The translations under genes were made by a program, and so were the position numbers. A DNA stretch of 64,000 bases, from positions 1,845,275 through 1,909,274 of the forward strand of contig JAJEKV010000020.1 in NCBI GenBank assembly GCA_021234155.1, given 5' to 3'. Shown piece by piece: positions 1 to 11,752 of this stretch (position 1 is the stretch's first letter; every line of letters starts with the position of its first letter). The notes beneath the pieces were generated by a model. It was given only the letters and a program-made list of their open reading frames with translations, ran no database searches and was not told the DNA's origin. This DNA is from Isoetes taiwanensis (lineage: Eukaryota > Streptophyta > Lycopodiopsida > Isoetales > Isoetaceae).

Positions 1-2940
1 TGTGTGCAACCCATACTAAGCCAAAGGTTTAGGCCTGCAGAGGTAAATAGTTAAGGCTTGAAATTTTTGACATAAGATGACTGTATCATGTAATGACTAT
101 GAGAAACATTAACTTAACATGAATACGTCTGTAGTATGCATATGCTCTAAGATTTACCTCAAAGAGAATTTTCTGGAAAAATTTTCAGCCCATTTATGGA
201 CAAACATGCTGCTCAGCAACATAAGCAACGACCACAGCCACATGCTCTTAGGCATAGTTCTGCATTAATCAAACCAAAGGTCCTCATTTAGATAGAGCAA
301 TTGCAAATGACCAAGTAGCTTAGTATCATAAATAACACTGAAGGCCTAAATGATTGCATGCCAAGATCCCTTAACTGCAAGAAGAAAATCTGAGGCCTTA
401 GGAGCTTTGCACCTCTAGCTATGCCACTGCTACTTCTACAATCATGTGTAGTAAACTCTTCCAGCTTGTGCATAAAATAAATGCTAAAAAAATTGCACTG
501 AAGCCTTCCATGATTTCACATCTAGCAATTCTTCAGAACAGAGCTAATACAAAATCCTGCAGATCATATCTCAAGCTACTTGCTGAAATCTTAATCAAAT
601 GATCAAACATGAGTAAAGTAAAATGGGGTATGAAATTTTCATGATGATAAAATGATTTGTCCGCGATAGGCATATGATTGAAACATTAGGAACATATAAA
701 CTCAATGCAGAATACCACCTAGACAACACAATGGAAATCTTAAAAGAAATAAAACATGCAGAGAGAAATAAGTTCACCAGAAGAGCGTCCATAGTCTATA
801 TAACTGCCATGCCACTCAACCTAGTCCATATAGTTCTTATCCTGATCATAATCCTGCAAGGTATATAGAGTAGGAGCTGCATTTTTACTGCAACATTATG
901 ATCGAGAAAAGATCTCTCTTGAAATGAACTGTCTTCAAGATCTTACCATGTGGCTCCAGAAGGATATTGTTTTACAGAACCCCCTGAATCGTAGGATATG
1001 CTAAAGAGCTGAATAAAAACCCATGGTAACCTGTTTAATTATATGCACATATGACACAAAATTTTGAATTGATGCATCCAATAAAATTTGGAGATGAGGA
1101 GCAGACGAAAAAATCCAAGATCCATATACAAACAAACCTGCCAAGGAGAATGAGCTAAAGATGAATTTGCCGTGAGTCCTGAAGCTTCCTTACGGGTTTC
1201 CATATTTTCTTTCTATTCTTCACAGATCTTTACTCATAATTCTGCCTTCATCAAGGCAAGCCCTAACTCAGTAAAAAATCTCCTCTACCAGTTACCAATG
1301 AGCAGGTACTGTATCAAAATGTTCCATGCAGGTAACTTAGCTAGGCCACTAAATATATGCCTCAAGTCAAAAAATTTAAAAGAAGCAAATAGAAATTCGA
1401 ATATATCTCGCTTGTTCTTCTAGATCCTTTGAAGCTTAGAGCATACTATAGAACAAATATTAGGCAAGAATCTGCATGGCCAAGATGGCTCAGGCTGAAC
1501 CATCAAATCTCTATGACCTTATGTCTATACCATCAAATTTAGGTAAACATATAGATAAAAGCAAAGCTACGATAGAGCTACACAACATAAGCCTGGAATG
1601 AGCTATGAGTAGTGTGGGTCTCTAAGAATTGACAGAAGCTTTGGCTGCGTGAAGTTTTAGCTTTACACCTGCTTCTTTATAGTCAACCTCTATGAGCTTA
1701 TATCTATAACATAACAGATAGATGCACATATTTATAAAAGCAAAGCCATAAAATAGAACAGCCAAACGAAATATAACTAAACAACTGAAGCCACATTACC
1801 TGGAAGGAGCTATGGGTAGCATGAGTGCTCATGCCAAATAAAGCAAAAGCAAAAGCTTAAGCTCGCCTCTTTATCGAAGAGAGAAAATCAAATTGAAGGA
1901 AGAATTGGCTTCAATATCCCTGTTTTGTTGCAATTTTGGAGTGTTCCATTCTCATTGCATGAATTAAAACACTAATTTCTAACATTCAAAATAGAAAAAA
2001 CTTGAAGAAATACGTAACAAATGAAGGATGCTAACTCAGGATTCCTCTCAAGAAATTTAGAGATATGAATCATAGCATGGAAAATAATTCAATCAATACT
2101 TTAACAGAAGTAATTGTAAAAGAGGGAACCCTATATAGAGGATGTGAAGGCTTACGTTGTTGAGCTCCGTTTTGTGGCCTTGATGTTTTAACCCAACATG
2201 GAAAGGAAAATGGTCTTGAGCTATCGTTTACAAAATGGGTCCGCCTCAAGCTAAACCTGAAATGCAAAACATCTCAAATGTTTTCTCTCAGGTTTTTTTT
2301 TTCATGTAATACAGAATGAAATTCAATCAGAAATAAGAGTACCTTCTGAATTTGCAAACCATATCCTTTTTACTCCTAGTGTTTAAAGACCGATCCTTTG
2401 CTCATGTCCATTCGTCAGCTCCTTCAACCTCCTGCAACCACATTCAAGGCACAAATCCTTTTTCAAAGAGAATCAAAATTAAGGCACAAACCTATTCAAT
2501 AACAAAGCCTTCTTGAAAGAGAGAATTACTGGCAGAAATAAGATCTTAATCATGCAAAAACACACAGTATACCCCACAAATGTCAAGGTAATATGGCAAA
2601 TCGATTGATCTGAGGTCGTCCTCCATGCCGCACAATGTTCCACCATTTTTTTTCTAAATAGAGGATTTTGTACAATTGTATGCAGCAAGGAGGCTATGGA
2701 GGGTTCCCCCTAAATCCCGCCAGCATGCACGGCCATCTGCAAGAATCATGTCCCCTTATCGAGATAACCAAGGATCATAGAAAAAAATTTCTCGATTTTT
2801 GAACAATCGAAAACTTTTCCCGTCTTCCAAAACCCCCAAAACCTTAGAAAATCGAGCTAAAAAAAAATCCAAAAAACTTTTTGGTCAAACCGGATAATCC
2901 CAAATTAAAAGAGTTGATATTGTACTAAATTTTCAGGTTA
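1..2940. other. AT-rich stretch with no recognisable gene
   Basis: I could not recognise a protein family in any frame. Only short frames under 100 codons occur, and none carries a motif or a convincing splice pattern. Decayed introns or untranslated sequence of a neighbouring gene cannot be excluded. Confidence 0.5.
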
Positions 2941-3262
2941 GTTGGCCAACCTAATCATACCCTAGTACGATTTGCACCTTTGTGGCAGGTCCCTGATGTA
3001 CCTTTGTGGCCGGATCTGGTTCGAGTGGTGTGAGGCATGTACCGTACCATTGTGGCGGGGAAGGCTTTTAATGAAAGGTTGGCATGGATGGGTGATGATC
3101 CATGCGGGTATGCCATGCAAACGATGTTGAATCAAAGATGGGTTGAGGATCCCCGCCATGGGGATCGGATGGGATCCGGATGGGATGGGGTGGTCGATTC
3201 CTGATGTCCGGAAAACCACTACTGATTTGTCCCGATAAACCACATCCCTGATGATATACACG
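2941..3262. other. GC-richer segment abutting IRG copy A
   Basis: The composition changes here from AT-rich to G-rich, and the homology of IRG copy A stops abruptly at about 3262. The segment has a short plus-strand reading around 3030-3190, interrupted by stops, that I do not recognise. It is most simply a different sequence joined to the truncated GTPase pseudogene. Confidence 0.3.
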
Positions 3263-3889
3263 AGTTCCCATCGAAAGCATAAAAGCGCCTTATCTCCTCG
3301 TAGTATGTTAATATCTTGATGGTCTATGGTGCTGCGCCGCAGATCCCATTATCAACCTAGGAATATTTGGATGTGGAACGACTTTTAAAAATGTATACAT
3401 TCCACCACATCTACTACTGGCCGCCCCTCCGCCATAATAATCCGTAAAAAATACACATGGTTAAGTATGACAGGATATAATTTTAAAGGCATTACGATTT
3501 ATCAGAGCATCACCTTCGGCGCCTCGTTCTAACCCCAGAAACACATTCAACAAAGAAGATTTACCTACCCCAACCTGCCCTGCTACAGCATAGTTGAATT
3601 TGTTAACGTTATCTATGCCCAATTTTTTTATGTTGGCTTCACGCTCTTTTACTAGTTCATGTAACCTCTGTTTCTCCTTTTTCAGTGCATCCATTGCAGC
3701 TTCTCTTTTTAAGTTGTCCAGTTCATCCCTCAACTTTATAATCTCAGCCTCCGTCTTCTGTTGCCTGGCTTTTAGATCGTCGGAGGCTTCCGTTTCAGCC
3801 TGACGATTGAAGAATTGAAATATCTTTTCAATAAGAGCTGCAAGAACGGCTCCGCCAGCGCCCATTGCCAGTGCGACAAAATTTTCCAT
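3263..3889 (-). pseudogene. IRG-like GTPase copy A, truncated pseudogene
   Basis: Exon 1 is intact in frame (3496-3889, from the ATG at 3889). It encodes a hydrophobic N-terminus, a charged coiled coil (about residues 33-85) and a P-loop, GQVGVGKSS. The splice donor (GTAATG) is preserved as in the intact copy at 61522-62681. Exon 2 (about 3263-3430) is decayed by small indels. The region for the G3 motif DLPG is damaged, the intron acceptor is altered, and homology ends at 3262 before the G4 motif. No exon 3 is found nearby. By family knowledge, G3 and G4 are needed for GTP binding and hydrolysis, so the locus should not make an active GTPase. The leader upstream is cut by a Helitron end at 4045. 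Confidence 0.8.
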
Positions 3890-4044
3890 CTAGGCCTGAC
3901 TAAAGCTTCTCTGCTCGCTAAACTTCTCTGCCTGCACCTTTTAACCTCAACTTGCTAATTAATTCTCCCGCCCTTAGGATTTCATGCGAGCTTCACTTTA
4001 TCTCCCTATGCTCAAAGCCGGATGCGAATCATCAATGTGAATTA
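3890..4044 (-). promoter_or_regulatory. Leader of IRG copy A with a MITE footprint
   Basis: This is homologous to the leaders upstream of copies B (18478-18683) and C (62901-63110). Immediately upstream of the ATG the plus strand reads atcta-ggcctg-actaaag, whereas copy B has atctaactaaag. The extra ggcctg equals the last six bases of the hAT-type MITE at the same position in copy C. Homology stops at the Helitron terminus at 4045. Confidence 0.6.
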
Positions 4045-4072
4045 CTAGTAACAATGCCCAACGTTGTTGGGC
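4045..4072 (-). repeat. Helitron H1 3' terminal hairpin and CTAG end
   Basis: On the minus strand the order is GCCCAACAACGTTGGGC, seven bases, CTAG. Stem length, loop length and spacer match the two plus-strand ends at 11264-11291 and 29951-29978. Confidence 0.85.
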
Positions 4073-4572
4073 ATAAGTTAGGAATATGTATGAAGGAAAA
4101 CTTGTTCAGCTCAAATTCCTTGCCATAAAAATGATATAATTAGGCGAATCCATAGAGAACATCTCATTGGTTGTCATGTACTCCGTAGTTCAAGGTTGAG
4201 CTATGCCTAAGGGCTGTTAAAACCTTTGGGTTTCATTAACTATAAGAATAATAAGTGCTAGAAATATAGGAATGCAAAATTTAGTGTGCATCATGGATAT
4301 AGGTTTTGCTTCTCGTCTAGATTGTTCTTTTTAACATTAAATTATAAGAGGTCAGTTTTGCTTCTTTTGTGGACTGTTTGGTTTTGCTCTTTTGTGATGA
4401 TTTAGATTAAGCCTAATGACGCTCTATGTGATGATGGTTTTAGACATTTTTAGCATAGAAATTTGCCCACATTTGGTGGGCATTCCATATGCTTGTCTAT
4501 GTATTATATTGTTTGATGGTGCGCACATGTGCTTGAATCATTTATAACGTTAATGTATATATGGTTGATAAC

Positions 4573-5756
4573 CTATAAAACTTTACAATGAGCAAAACCC
4601 ATATGTCCAAATTTTGCACTTGAATAGTAGATTAATGTGATTGATTTTAGCTTTGTTAATGTCTTTTGGAAATCCTTCAAAGATTGGAAACGAATATGGA
4701 ATGACCTGACAACAATAATTGGGACATCTACAGCAGTTTGCCCAACGCGCAACATTGCCTTGATCTCTGGCCAATCCAGATTTGTAATCATTATAATAAA
4801 CAGGCTAGGAGGCCCCTTCACTCTTGCAAGAGCAAGCGCATCCGCAATCTGGACAGAGCACCATTGTCTAGAGCCAATGAAAGACGAAGGGAGTGACCAT
4901 CGGAGATATTGACCACCCTGGTTCTCAACAAAATCATCATCCTCGTCAAGATTTGAATTATCAACCACAGACCTCTGATACCCATTAGTTGCCAAGAAAT
5001 TCAGCCTTTCTTCTTCGACCCTAGAATACATGTCCACGAGGTATTCACAAGTCAGACACCCTAACTGAAGGAACCGCACCTCATGGAGCAAACGTGACCT
5101 ATACCAATCAACCTGCGACATGTGCTGGTCATTACCAGGGAACCACCCTGCCGTGCCAGCTGGAAATATAAGTGGATACTGCAAGGGTTCATACTGCGGA
5201 TCCAGTATGCTCATGAAAACTGGTCATTGATCCTGGTGAAGCCAAAAAACCACTGTCCTTGGATTAATTGTGACTGAGTTGTTTGCATGCACTATGGCAG
5301 CAATTTCATCACTCGCAACTGCCCCATTCAATGTCATGAACACAGACTCCAAGCGCATTTGCTTTACTCGCCTTATCATGCGACAATAAGGATTAATAGC
5401 CTCTAGAGTCGCCTTTGTATATGTCGTTGCCAATGTATAACTGCCATGCTTGGCACAACCACCACTTCTGGAACACTCTCCACATCTCTTGGCATCTGTT
5501 GCCCACTCACACCCTCTTCCTCAGTATGTCTGCCACCCAATCCCCCCACCCGATGATCACCTGAACCCTTTCTCTGCTGCCTCAACTCATCTCTCCTCTC
5601 TTGAGACAACTCTGCATACCATCTCCGCATGTACTCATTTCGCCTCAATCTTCTGAGCTCATCAGCAGAGTATGTCTGACTTGGATCAATCTCTACTCTA
5701 GGCCTTAGCATTACAACCTCACACTCCAGTCCCTTCCAACACGCACACACACACAA
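4573..5756 (-). pseudogene. Helitron RepHel N-terminal fragment
   Basis: Three successive minus-strand frames (5403-5756, 5224-5433, 4573-5214) together resemble the N-terminal part of plant Helitron Rep/helicase proteins. An Arg-rich segment (RRLRRNEYMRRWYAEL) comes first, then a conserved linker, then the Helitron helicase-like N-terminal domain. That domain shows YPLIFPAGTAGWF, YLVDMYSRVEEERL, LPSSFIGS and NLDWPEI. In this family the HUH nuclease motif of Rep follows shortly after this point and the SF1 helicase after that. Here the reading ends at 4573 about 50 residues past NLDWPEI, so both catalytic modules are missing. Frame breaks near 5214-5224 and 5403-5433 confirm decay. The element cannot encode its own transposase. 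Confidence 0.8.
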
Positions 5757-6078
5757 ATATGCAACCTACTACCTGCTACCCAAATCCTAAAATGTTTAAC
5801 ACACCAGCAGACTCACCAACACAACCTTACTCATGACAATCATGACCTTACCAAACAACGTAGATGACAGCCACCGAGCCACCCTCCACTGCACGTCACG
5901 CTCCCAATTCTACTCGCGAAACCTTATTCTCCAACCCGTCCCCTGCACATAGAAGGCAACATCAACATCAAACAAACTATTCAATATACAAATGGTCCCC
6001 TTAAATTTAAGCCCTTACAAATTTAAGTAAGTTTCAAGTTTTGACTACTTCCAAATATATCAACACAATGAACAGGAT

Positions 6079-6960
6079 AACTTGACAACCATATGAAAGA
6101 AATCCATGACCAGTATAGGAATTCTCTGCTATCCTGTTACTAAATTGCTACTCAACTCCAACAGTCTTCAATTTAATTATAACATATATCACTTACAATT
6201 TCATCTTTCCAATTCAACGTTAGCAAGAACTTTCAAATTTCCAAAGACACTCAATTCTTTAGCTTTAGCACAAATCTAGCACCCGCTCAGAAAGCAAGTA
6301 GCTGCCTCACAAATATCCAGTAGACCTCAAGCCTCAACTACTTTATGTTTGCCAACCATAACTTGACCAAGGATACTATTTCTTTGATACTATTTCAAGC
6401 ATCCCACTGGTCTATATTTCTGTGCCATGCTATTGCTAAATTGATCCTGAACTCCAACTGTCTTCAATATAATTACATAACATACATCCCTTACATCTTT
6501 CCAATTCAATCTTACAACTTGACAACCATATAAAGAAATCCATGACCAGTATGGGAATTCTCTGCTATGCTATTAGTAAATTGATCCTCAACTCCAACAG
6601 TCTTCAATTTAATTATAACATACATCACTTACAATTTCATCTTTCCAATTCAACGTTAGCAAGAACTTTCAAATTTTCAAAGACACTCAATTCTCTAGCT
6701 TTAGCACAAATCTAGCACCCATTCAGAAAGCAAGTAGCTGCCTCACAAATATCCAGCGGACCTCAAGCCTCAACTACTTTCTAATGCCTTTATGTTTGCC
6801 AACCATAACTTGACCAAGGATACTATTTCTTTGATACTATTTCAAGCATCCCACTGGTCTATATTTCTCTGCCATGCTATTGCTAAATTGATCCTGAACT
6901 CCAAAAGTCTTCAATTTTATTACATAACATACATCCCTTACATCTTTCCAATTCAATCTT
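6079..6960. repeat. Tandem duplication, about 437-bp unit, two copies
   Basis: The sequence starting aacttgacaacc at 6079 recurs at 6516 with the same order of landmarks, such as accagtat, gcaagaactttcaaat, gtagctgcctc and ttgaccaaggatac. The copies differ by scattered substitutions and small indels. No coding function is apparent. Short open frames in each unit (6345 and 6792) are simply copies of each other. Confidence 0.8.
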
Positions 6961-7705
6961 ACCAACAACTTTCTTTCTCTTTAGCATTCAATTTGCCAAC
7001 ACACTCAATTCTCTAGCTTTAACACAAATCTACCACTTATTCAGAAATCAACCAGCTGCCACAAACCTTCAATCGCCAAAATGCCCAAGCCTTCAATCGC
7101 CACAACAGAGCTATGACAAAAAGGCCGAACAGAACTCGGGAACACTAAAACCCACACCCACTTAAAAAGGCACAATCTTCCTTACCTGATTCCCCTTCCA
7201 CGGCCATGTCCTTCCACGTGCCCAGCCGCATTTAACACTGCCTACTCCGACCACCATAACTAAAAGCTCGAGATCGCAATCCAGAAATACAGGTCCGCTC
7301 AGAATGCTCAGAAAGAATGCATAGCAAATACCACGAAGCTCTGATTCCTCGTTCCTTGTTTCCCAAATCTCCAACTTCGACTTGGACGATCGAGATGAAA
7401 AGCCCCAAATCCCCATCCACTTTCAACGGCCAATAATTAAACCCCTCTTTCTCACACATTCCTTGCATCCCCTGCTCACAATCAACCGCCAAGATTTGCT
7501 CCTCCATTTTCATCCAACGGTTTAGAACCATGTCTTATGTCCCCATCCATGGCTACACATCTGCAACAAATGCTATATACATCAGTCCCCCATGACCTGT
7601 CATCATCTGGACCCTTGCCTTTTAAGCAGACGGTGGGGATTAAGGGGGGACCCATGGGCATACATGTATGGGGTGTGGATGAGGGGGCATGAGAAACCCC
7701 CCTCA
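6961..7705. other. Unassigned sequence before Helitron H2
   Basis: A minus-strand frame from about 7531 to 7232 is open for 99 codons. It has a plausible start but no motif I recognise, and could be a captured first exon. Otherwise nothing is seen. Confidence 0.3.
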
Positions 7706-7942
7706 TCCTTATCTATATTATTAGTGTAAGTGTTGGACCCAACCCTAAATTCAAAGGCTGAGATTTAGGGTTGAGATTTGGACATCTAGGAAGCCAAAAA
7801 TAAACAAAAATGTCATGTTTTTTTTGGCGGCCCTGGAACAAACGGGGACTCTTGAAGCATGTAGCCTACTGTGCTTCGGAGTTTGCATTCTGTTTATCCA
7901 ACACAAATCCAGAATCTCAGAGTCTGTTATGGAGAAGTAGCT

Positions 7943-8552
7943 ATGGCGGCTAGCATGCAGCCTACTTTGCTTCAGAGTTTGCGTTCCTTAGAGTTTGCTT
8001 CAGAGTTTGCATGTGATTTTTCTTCAAGCAGAGCACAAATCAAACCAGGGGAGTTTCTGCAGATGAAATCAGGGTATTTCATTCCGACTCTGGTGCTTGA
8101 TGCCAGCAGGAGTGCGCTCATGCGAATAGTGCCCATTCTTCTCTCTTCCTGCACTATTTGTATTGTCGAGAAACACAAGTTTCGTATTTGACTTTCAAAA
8201 AGAGTCCACTACAGAGAAGTCGGCCTATTTTTCTCTTCTTTTACTTACAAGCATAGGAGAGAAACATTGTCTGGAGAGGTTGGAGGAGGCATTGAATTTC
8301 GCGAGGTTGCTTAAGGTATGTCGTCAGTTGAAGCAGCACTACATGGTTCATGTGAAACCCTTTCTATAATTATTAAGCGTGCTAGAACAGATAAGCTTGA
8401 AACATGGTGGCCCAATTTTAAATGCATGCCTGCAGCACCATAATACCTCACTAGCTATTATCACTGCAGGTGTCGACCTTATCATACATGCAGCAGGCCC
8501 ATTTCAATAGCAACGGCGATGTACTCTATTAGAAGCTGCCATAAGGAACAAG
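7943..8552 (+). pseudogene. Captured saccharopine-dehydrogenase-like fragment
   Basis: The clearest exon lies between a ctgcag acceptor (about 8469) and an acaag|gttctg donor (8552). It reads GVDLIIHAAGPFQ, then an in-frame TAG (8508-8510), then QRRCTLLEAAIRNK. In NAD(P)-binding saccharopine-dehydrogenase-like proteins the HAAGPF segment belongs to the Rossmann fold and is followed by a Cys-x-x-LEAA-type helix. Upstream, a reading from the ATG at 7943 is Ser/Ala/Leu-rich, starting MAASMQPTLLQSLRSLEF. It resembles a plastid transit peptide and may be the first exon of the same gene. Retained introns mean capture at DNA level. The in-frame stop and missing remainder make it non-functional. The family call rests on one short motif. 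Confidence 0.5.
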
Positions 8553-11091
8553 GTTCTGTATATGCATCACTTTGCTTTCTAAGCTCATAACTTTAGGTTC
8601 TTATTTTTCCATGATGACATAGACAGCAGATCTTAAATAAGGTTTTATGTGTCTTCACATAATTTGGATGCTGAACCATGGCAAGAATGTACCTCAAGGT
8701 AGCTAATCTACATTGGATTAGTATTCTACTTATTCTTCTACTGTTAGACTCATGTGCATGGCTTTTCTTTACTGCAGCGTATGATTTGAGAACCACGCTG
8801 GAAACAATGTCAGAGATGTGCAGAGTGCAGAAAATACATGCCAGGATACCCATGTATACATCAACATGTGAATGAATTAGGTATGATTTTTATTTCAGAT
8901 ATCTATATACAACACTTCTTTCTATTCCTCTTTGTTCTTCTCACCTTTTGAATGTCAAACAGGCGCCGCAGCCAGCTTTTTTCTACAACAGCTTTTTTTG
9001 GATATCAAACAGGAGAAAGAAGGCCTTATTCGTGGGACAATGGCTTGCTCAGTCTTTACCAGTTTGGCCCACAGGTCTGATAAAATTCTATCTTTTTTTT
9101 TTTTGCTTTCTTTAAGTACGGACCAGTTTCAGTTATGCACAATTTTTATTTCCAGTTCAACATCTCTTAAATTCTACTATAAGCTCAATCTAGCTTATAA
9201 AACCTTTGCTGCAGGGTAGTTATGGCGCCTCTGTCAAGATGCATGTCATTGGACAACCACACCGTGCCTCTTTTGGAGGTTTAATCATTGCCTAAGCAAC
9301 CAAAGTAAATACCATTGAAGCAACTGGAGTAAATGCCACATCTAATATGTACAATTCTTCTAAACATTTTGCATTCCATTTTAATTTCTTTACAAAAGCT
9401 ATAGTGTAAATTGTTTTAGCAGATACTTGGCCTCTTATACTAATTGCACATTATATACGTTTTTGCTAAATTGGACATAGATCATGCTTATTTACATTTG
9501 TAAAATTGTAATGCAACAGTTAATTCGTAGAGATATAGTAGCATTAGTGCAGGGGATAGATATGCATTAGGTGAATCAACAAATTTTGTTAGAAAAACAT
9601 CGTGCATGCTTTGTCCAGCAATAAGTATGTGAAATTCTTTTGTGCAGGACGACATGGGAAATAAAACAACAAACTATATTGGATATAGTTTTCATTGATC
9701 AAAGTAAGCCGAAATATTACTTGGACTAACAAAATTCTGGCAAATTAATATCCCTCCACTATTACACATGGTCAAAGGTGAGATTTGTTTTATTGCATGA
9801 GTGTCACTGTGTGTTCTCTTTATTTTCCCTCATTAAACTTTCCAATTATACAATTGCAAGGTCTGTAAACTGGAATGTAGTATATGCAGTCAAGAGCAGC
9901 TGCAGATGCAATCAAGTTCGCTGTGTGCTGCAAGTGCAAAGGCAGGAAACTGGAAACTATTATGAACCAATGCTACTTGCTCAGGTGCTAACTCCATAAG
10001 CCATTTTTACGAATCCAACCGGCAAAGATTCTACAGTGATAAAGAGTATTAAAGAGAAGATGGCTCAAAGGGTGTGCTCCTTAGAGAATAGCGAAGAATG
10101 CCTGGCATGTGGGAGCTAAATTGAGATATAATCTGCTTCTCCAAAATCTACAGTGACAGACTCTTATACAAGCAAGTTAAACCATGGACATAAATTTCTT
10201 AGTTCAAAAAACGGGCAACATCTACAGCATTATCACATCCATTGGTTCTTGATTTTATGCATATCCGCTGCTACTTTTTGCAGATACACAACAATAAACC
10301 ACCAATAAACCCTATACTAGCAAGCTAGGTCCCAAGATATTTTCTTCACATACAATGTGCAGAATTATGGTTATTGACAGCCTATTGAAAGTTTCTATGA
10401 ATATCAGCCTATTGGAAGTTCCTATGTAATATTCAGAGAAGTTAATTTTATGTCTACCTTTAAAGTCATTGCTACTGAATGCTGAGGTTATACAATCACA
10501 AGATAAAAATAAAATAACACTACTTTACAAGGGTCCTGACTTCCATATTTAACCTCGGTGTATAGTAGAGGAAATTTATTTTATTCGCTTAATTGACTTA
10601 CCATTAAATCATCACTTCATCGTCTGTAACCAACTGTTTAATCGTAACCAACTAGAAAACCAAGGCCTAATAGCAACACGAGGGCATATAAAGAAGATGA
10701 TTCATAGTCACTAAAGCAATTTGTTAAGCTGTTGAGAAGCGACAGTCGATAGAGGTTGCACCTTCTTAGGAAGCTTGCATGCATTACTAACATGTGTTAT
10801 ATAAGTTCTTTCATATTTTGTCTTATTATAACATAAGTATAGATCCCATTATTTTGCAACACAATTTTTGTCAATGGTTCAAAACAAAGATTTGTTTCCT
10901 AAAGTTAGTATTAGGCACACACTTGGGACCTAGAGAACATCTATTATGCCCATCTTTCAAATTTGCAATGTTTCTTATTTAATTGGGGAGAGCCATGCCC
11001 ACAAGTTTAATGTTTTATTTGCGCACACAATTAATGAAATCCAAGTATTATAAATTGTAGCTCTAATCAAAGGTTCCAATTACTTGCATTC
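8553..11091 (+). other. Helitron H2 interior without a firm gene
   Basis: This is AT-rich DNA with several exon-like pieces bounded by plausible splice sites, for example about 8778-8872 after a ctgcag and about 9214-9290 after another ctgcag. They may be further exons of the captured gene, but none carries a motif I can name. From 9300 to 11091 nothing convincing is seen. Confidence 0.35.
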
Positions 11092-11215
11092 TACAAGTTC
11101 CCAAAATGACCCAAAGGCCCTGAAATTACTTTACAAGTTTCAAAAATGATCCAAGGGCCCAAAAGTTACTCTACAAGTTCCAAAAATGATCCAAGGATCT
11201 AGAAGTTAGTAGTTA
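11092..11215 (+). repeat. Short tandem repeat, about 50-bp unit, three copies
   Basis: The phrase acaagttyc-caaaatga-ccaargg is repeated at about 11093, 11140 and 11190, each followed by a ccc/agaagtta-like segment. It lies just inside the 3' terminus of Helitron H2. Confidence 0.65.
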
Positions 11216-11263
11216 CACTATGCAAATACGCAAGTTCGCAGCATTTACAATTTCCGTAATTAT

Positions 11264-11291
11264 GCTCACCAATGGTGGGCACCATTGCTAG
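11264..11291 (+). repeat. Helitron H2 3' terminal hairpin and CTAG end
   Basis: Stem-loop at 11264-11280, spacer ACCATTG, CTAG at 11288-11291, then host T. It has the same architecture as the H1 and H3 ends. Confidence 0.8.
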
Positions 11292-11752
11292 TAACTATAT
11301 TAATATTAGGATATCTATCATGTGACATGTACCAAGTGTGTATATATATCTTTCTATCAATATCATGCTAATGCATTTGTGACTGTTGCATTGTGATGCT
11401 GAAATATTGGCCCCAAAACCATGACCTTTGAGCTATTATAACTGTGTGACAGATAAACTTACAGCAGCAGCGAATTGTCTTTAAACTAAGTATAAGATGT
11501 GTTTTCGAAACAGGATTCTAGATTGCCAAGAACACTGCAATGCTTAACACATCATTCCTTTAAGAGAGCGCTTGCAGTTGCTTTAACTTTGCATATATTA
11601 TAATTATACCTCAAAATACACAACATATGTTTGCTAGACATGGCGCAATGCTCGATTCAAACATGCTCGAGTGTCCATAAGCATTAAAAACTATCGCATT
11701 TTTCTATTCTAAGTTGACAAAGACAAGCCAAAGTGATTTATTCAAGCATTTG
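11292..11752 (-). other. 3' flank of IRG copy D
   Basis: This is nearly collinear with 61090-61521 downstream of the intact IRG-like copy. Shared landmarks include tatcatgctaatgcatttgtgac, gaaatattggcccc and gtgttttcgaaacagg. It is the conserved 3' untranslated/downstream region of this gene family, not a separate gene. Confidence 0.75.

Larger units (their letters stand above)
4045..5756 (-). mobile_element. Helitron H1, 3' part with Rep/helicase remnant
   Basis: The minus-strand 3' end is diagnostic: a perfect 7-bp stem with 3-nt loop at 4056-4072, a 7-nt spacer, then CTAG at 4045-4048 followed by a host T. Copies B and C show the uninterrupted site, gtgaattatttgc, so insertion was between A and T as Helitrons require. 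Reading 5' to 3' on the same strand, a Rep/helicase-type reading precedes this end. The 5' terminus was not found: host sequence that should resume beyond it is absent, so the element is internally deleted or its 5' end lies undetected between 5756 and 7705. Confidence 0.8.
7706..11291 (+). mobile_element. Helitron H2, apparently complete non-autonomous element
   Basis: The 5' end starts with TC after a host A (7705|7706): TCCTTATCTATATTATTAG, followed by a segment (aaccctaaattcaaaggctg) that recurs with changes at the proposed 5' end of Helitron H3 (26618). The 3' end has GCTCACCAATGGTGGGC at 11264-11280 (7-bp stem with one G-T pair, 3-nt loop), seven bases, then CTAG at 11288-11291 followed by T. 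Length is 3586 bp. It has no Rep/helicase reading. It carries a broken saccharopine-dehydrogenase-like gene fragment with introns (7943-8552) and a short tandem repeat near its 3' end. This is typical of gene-capturing non-autonomous Helitrons mobilised in trans. Confidence 0.7.

Noticed and set aside
1172-1423. 83-codon plus-strand frame
   Set aside because: No motif and no supporting splice or start context; typical random frame length in AT-rich DNA.
4464-4480. Hairpin gcccacatttggtgggc inside Helitron H1
   Set aside because: It resembles the terminal hairpins but is about 400 bp internal and lacks a CTAG terminus; probably a subterminal copy.
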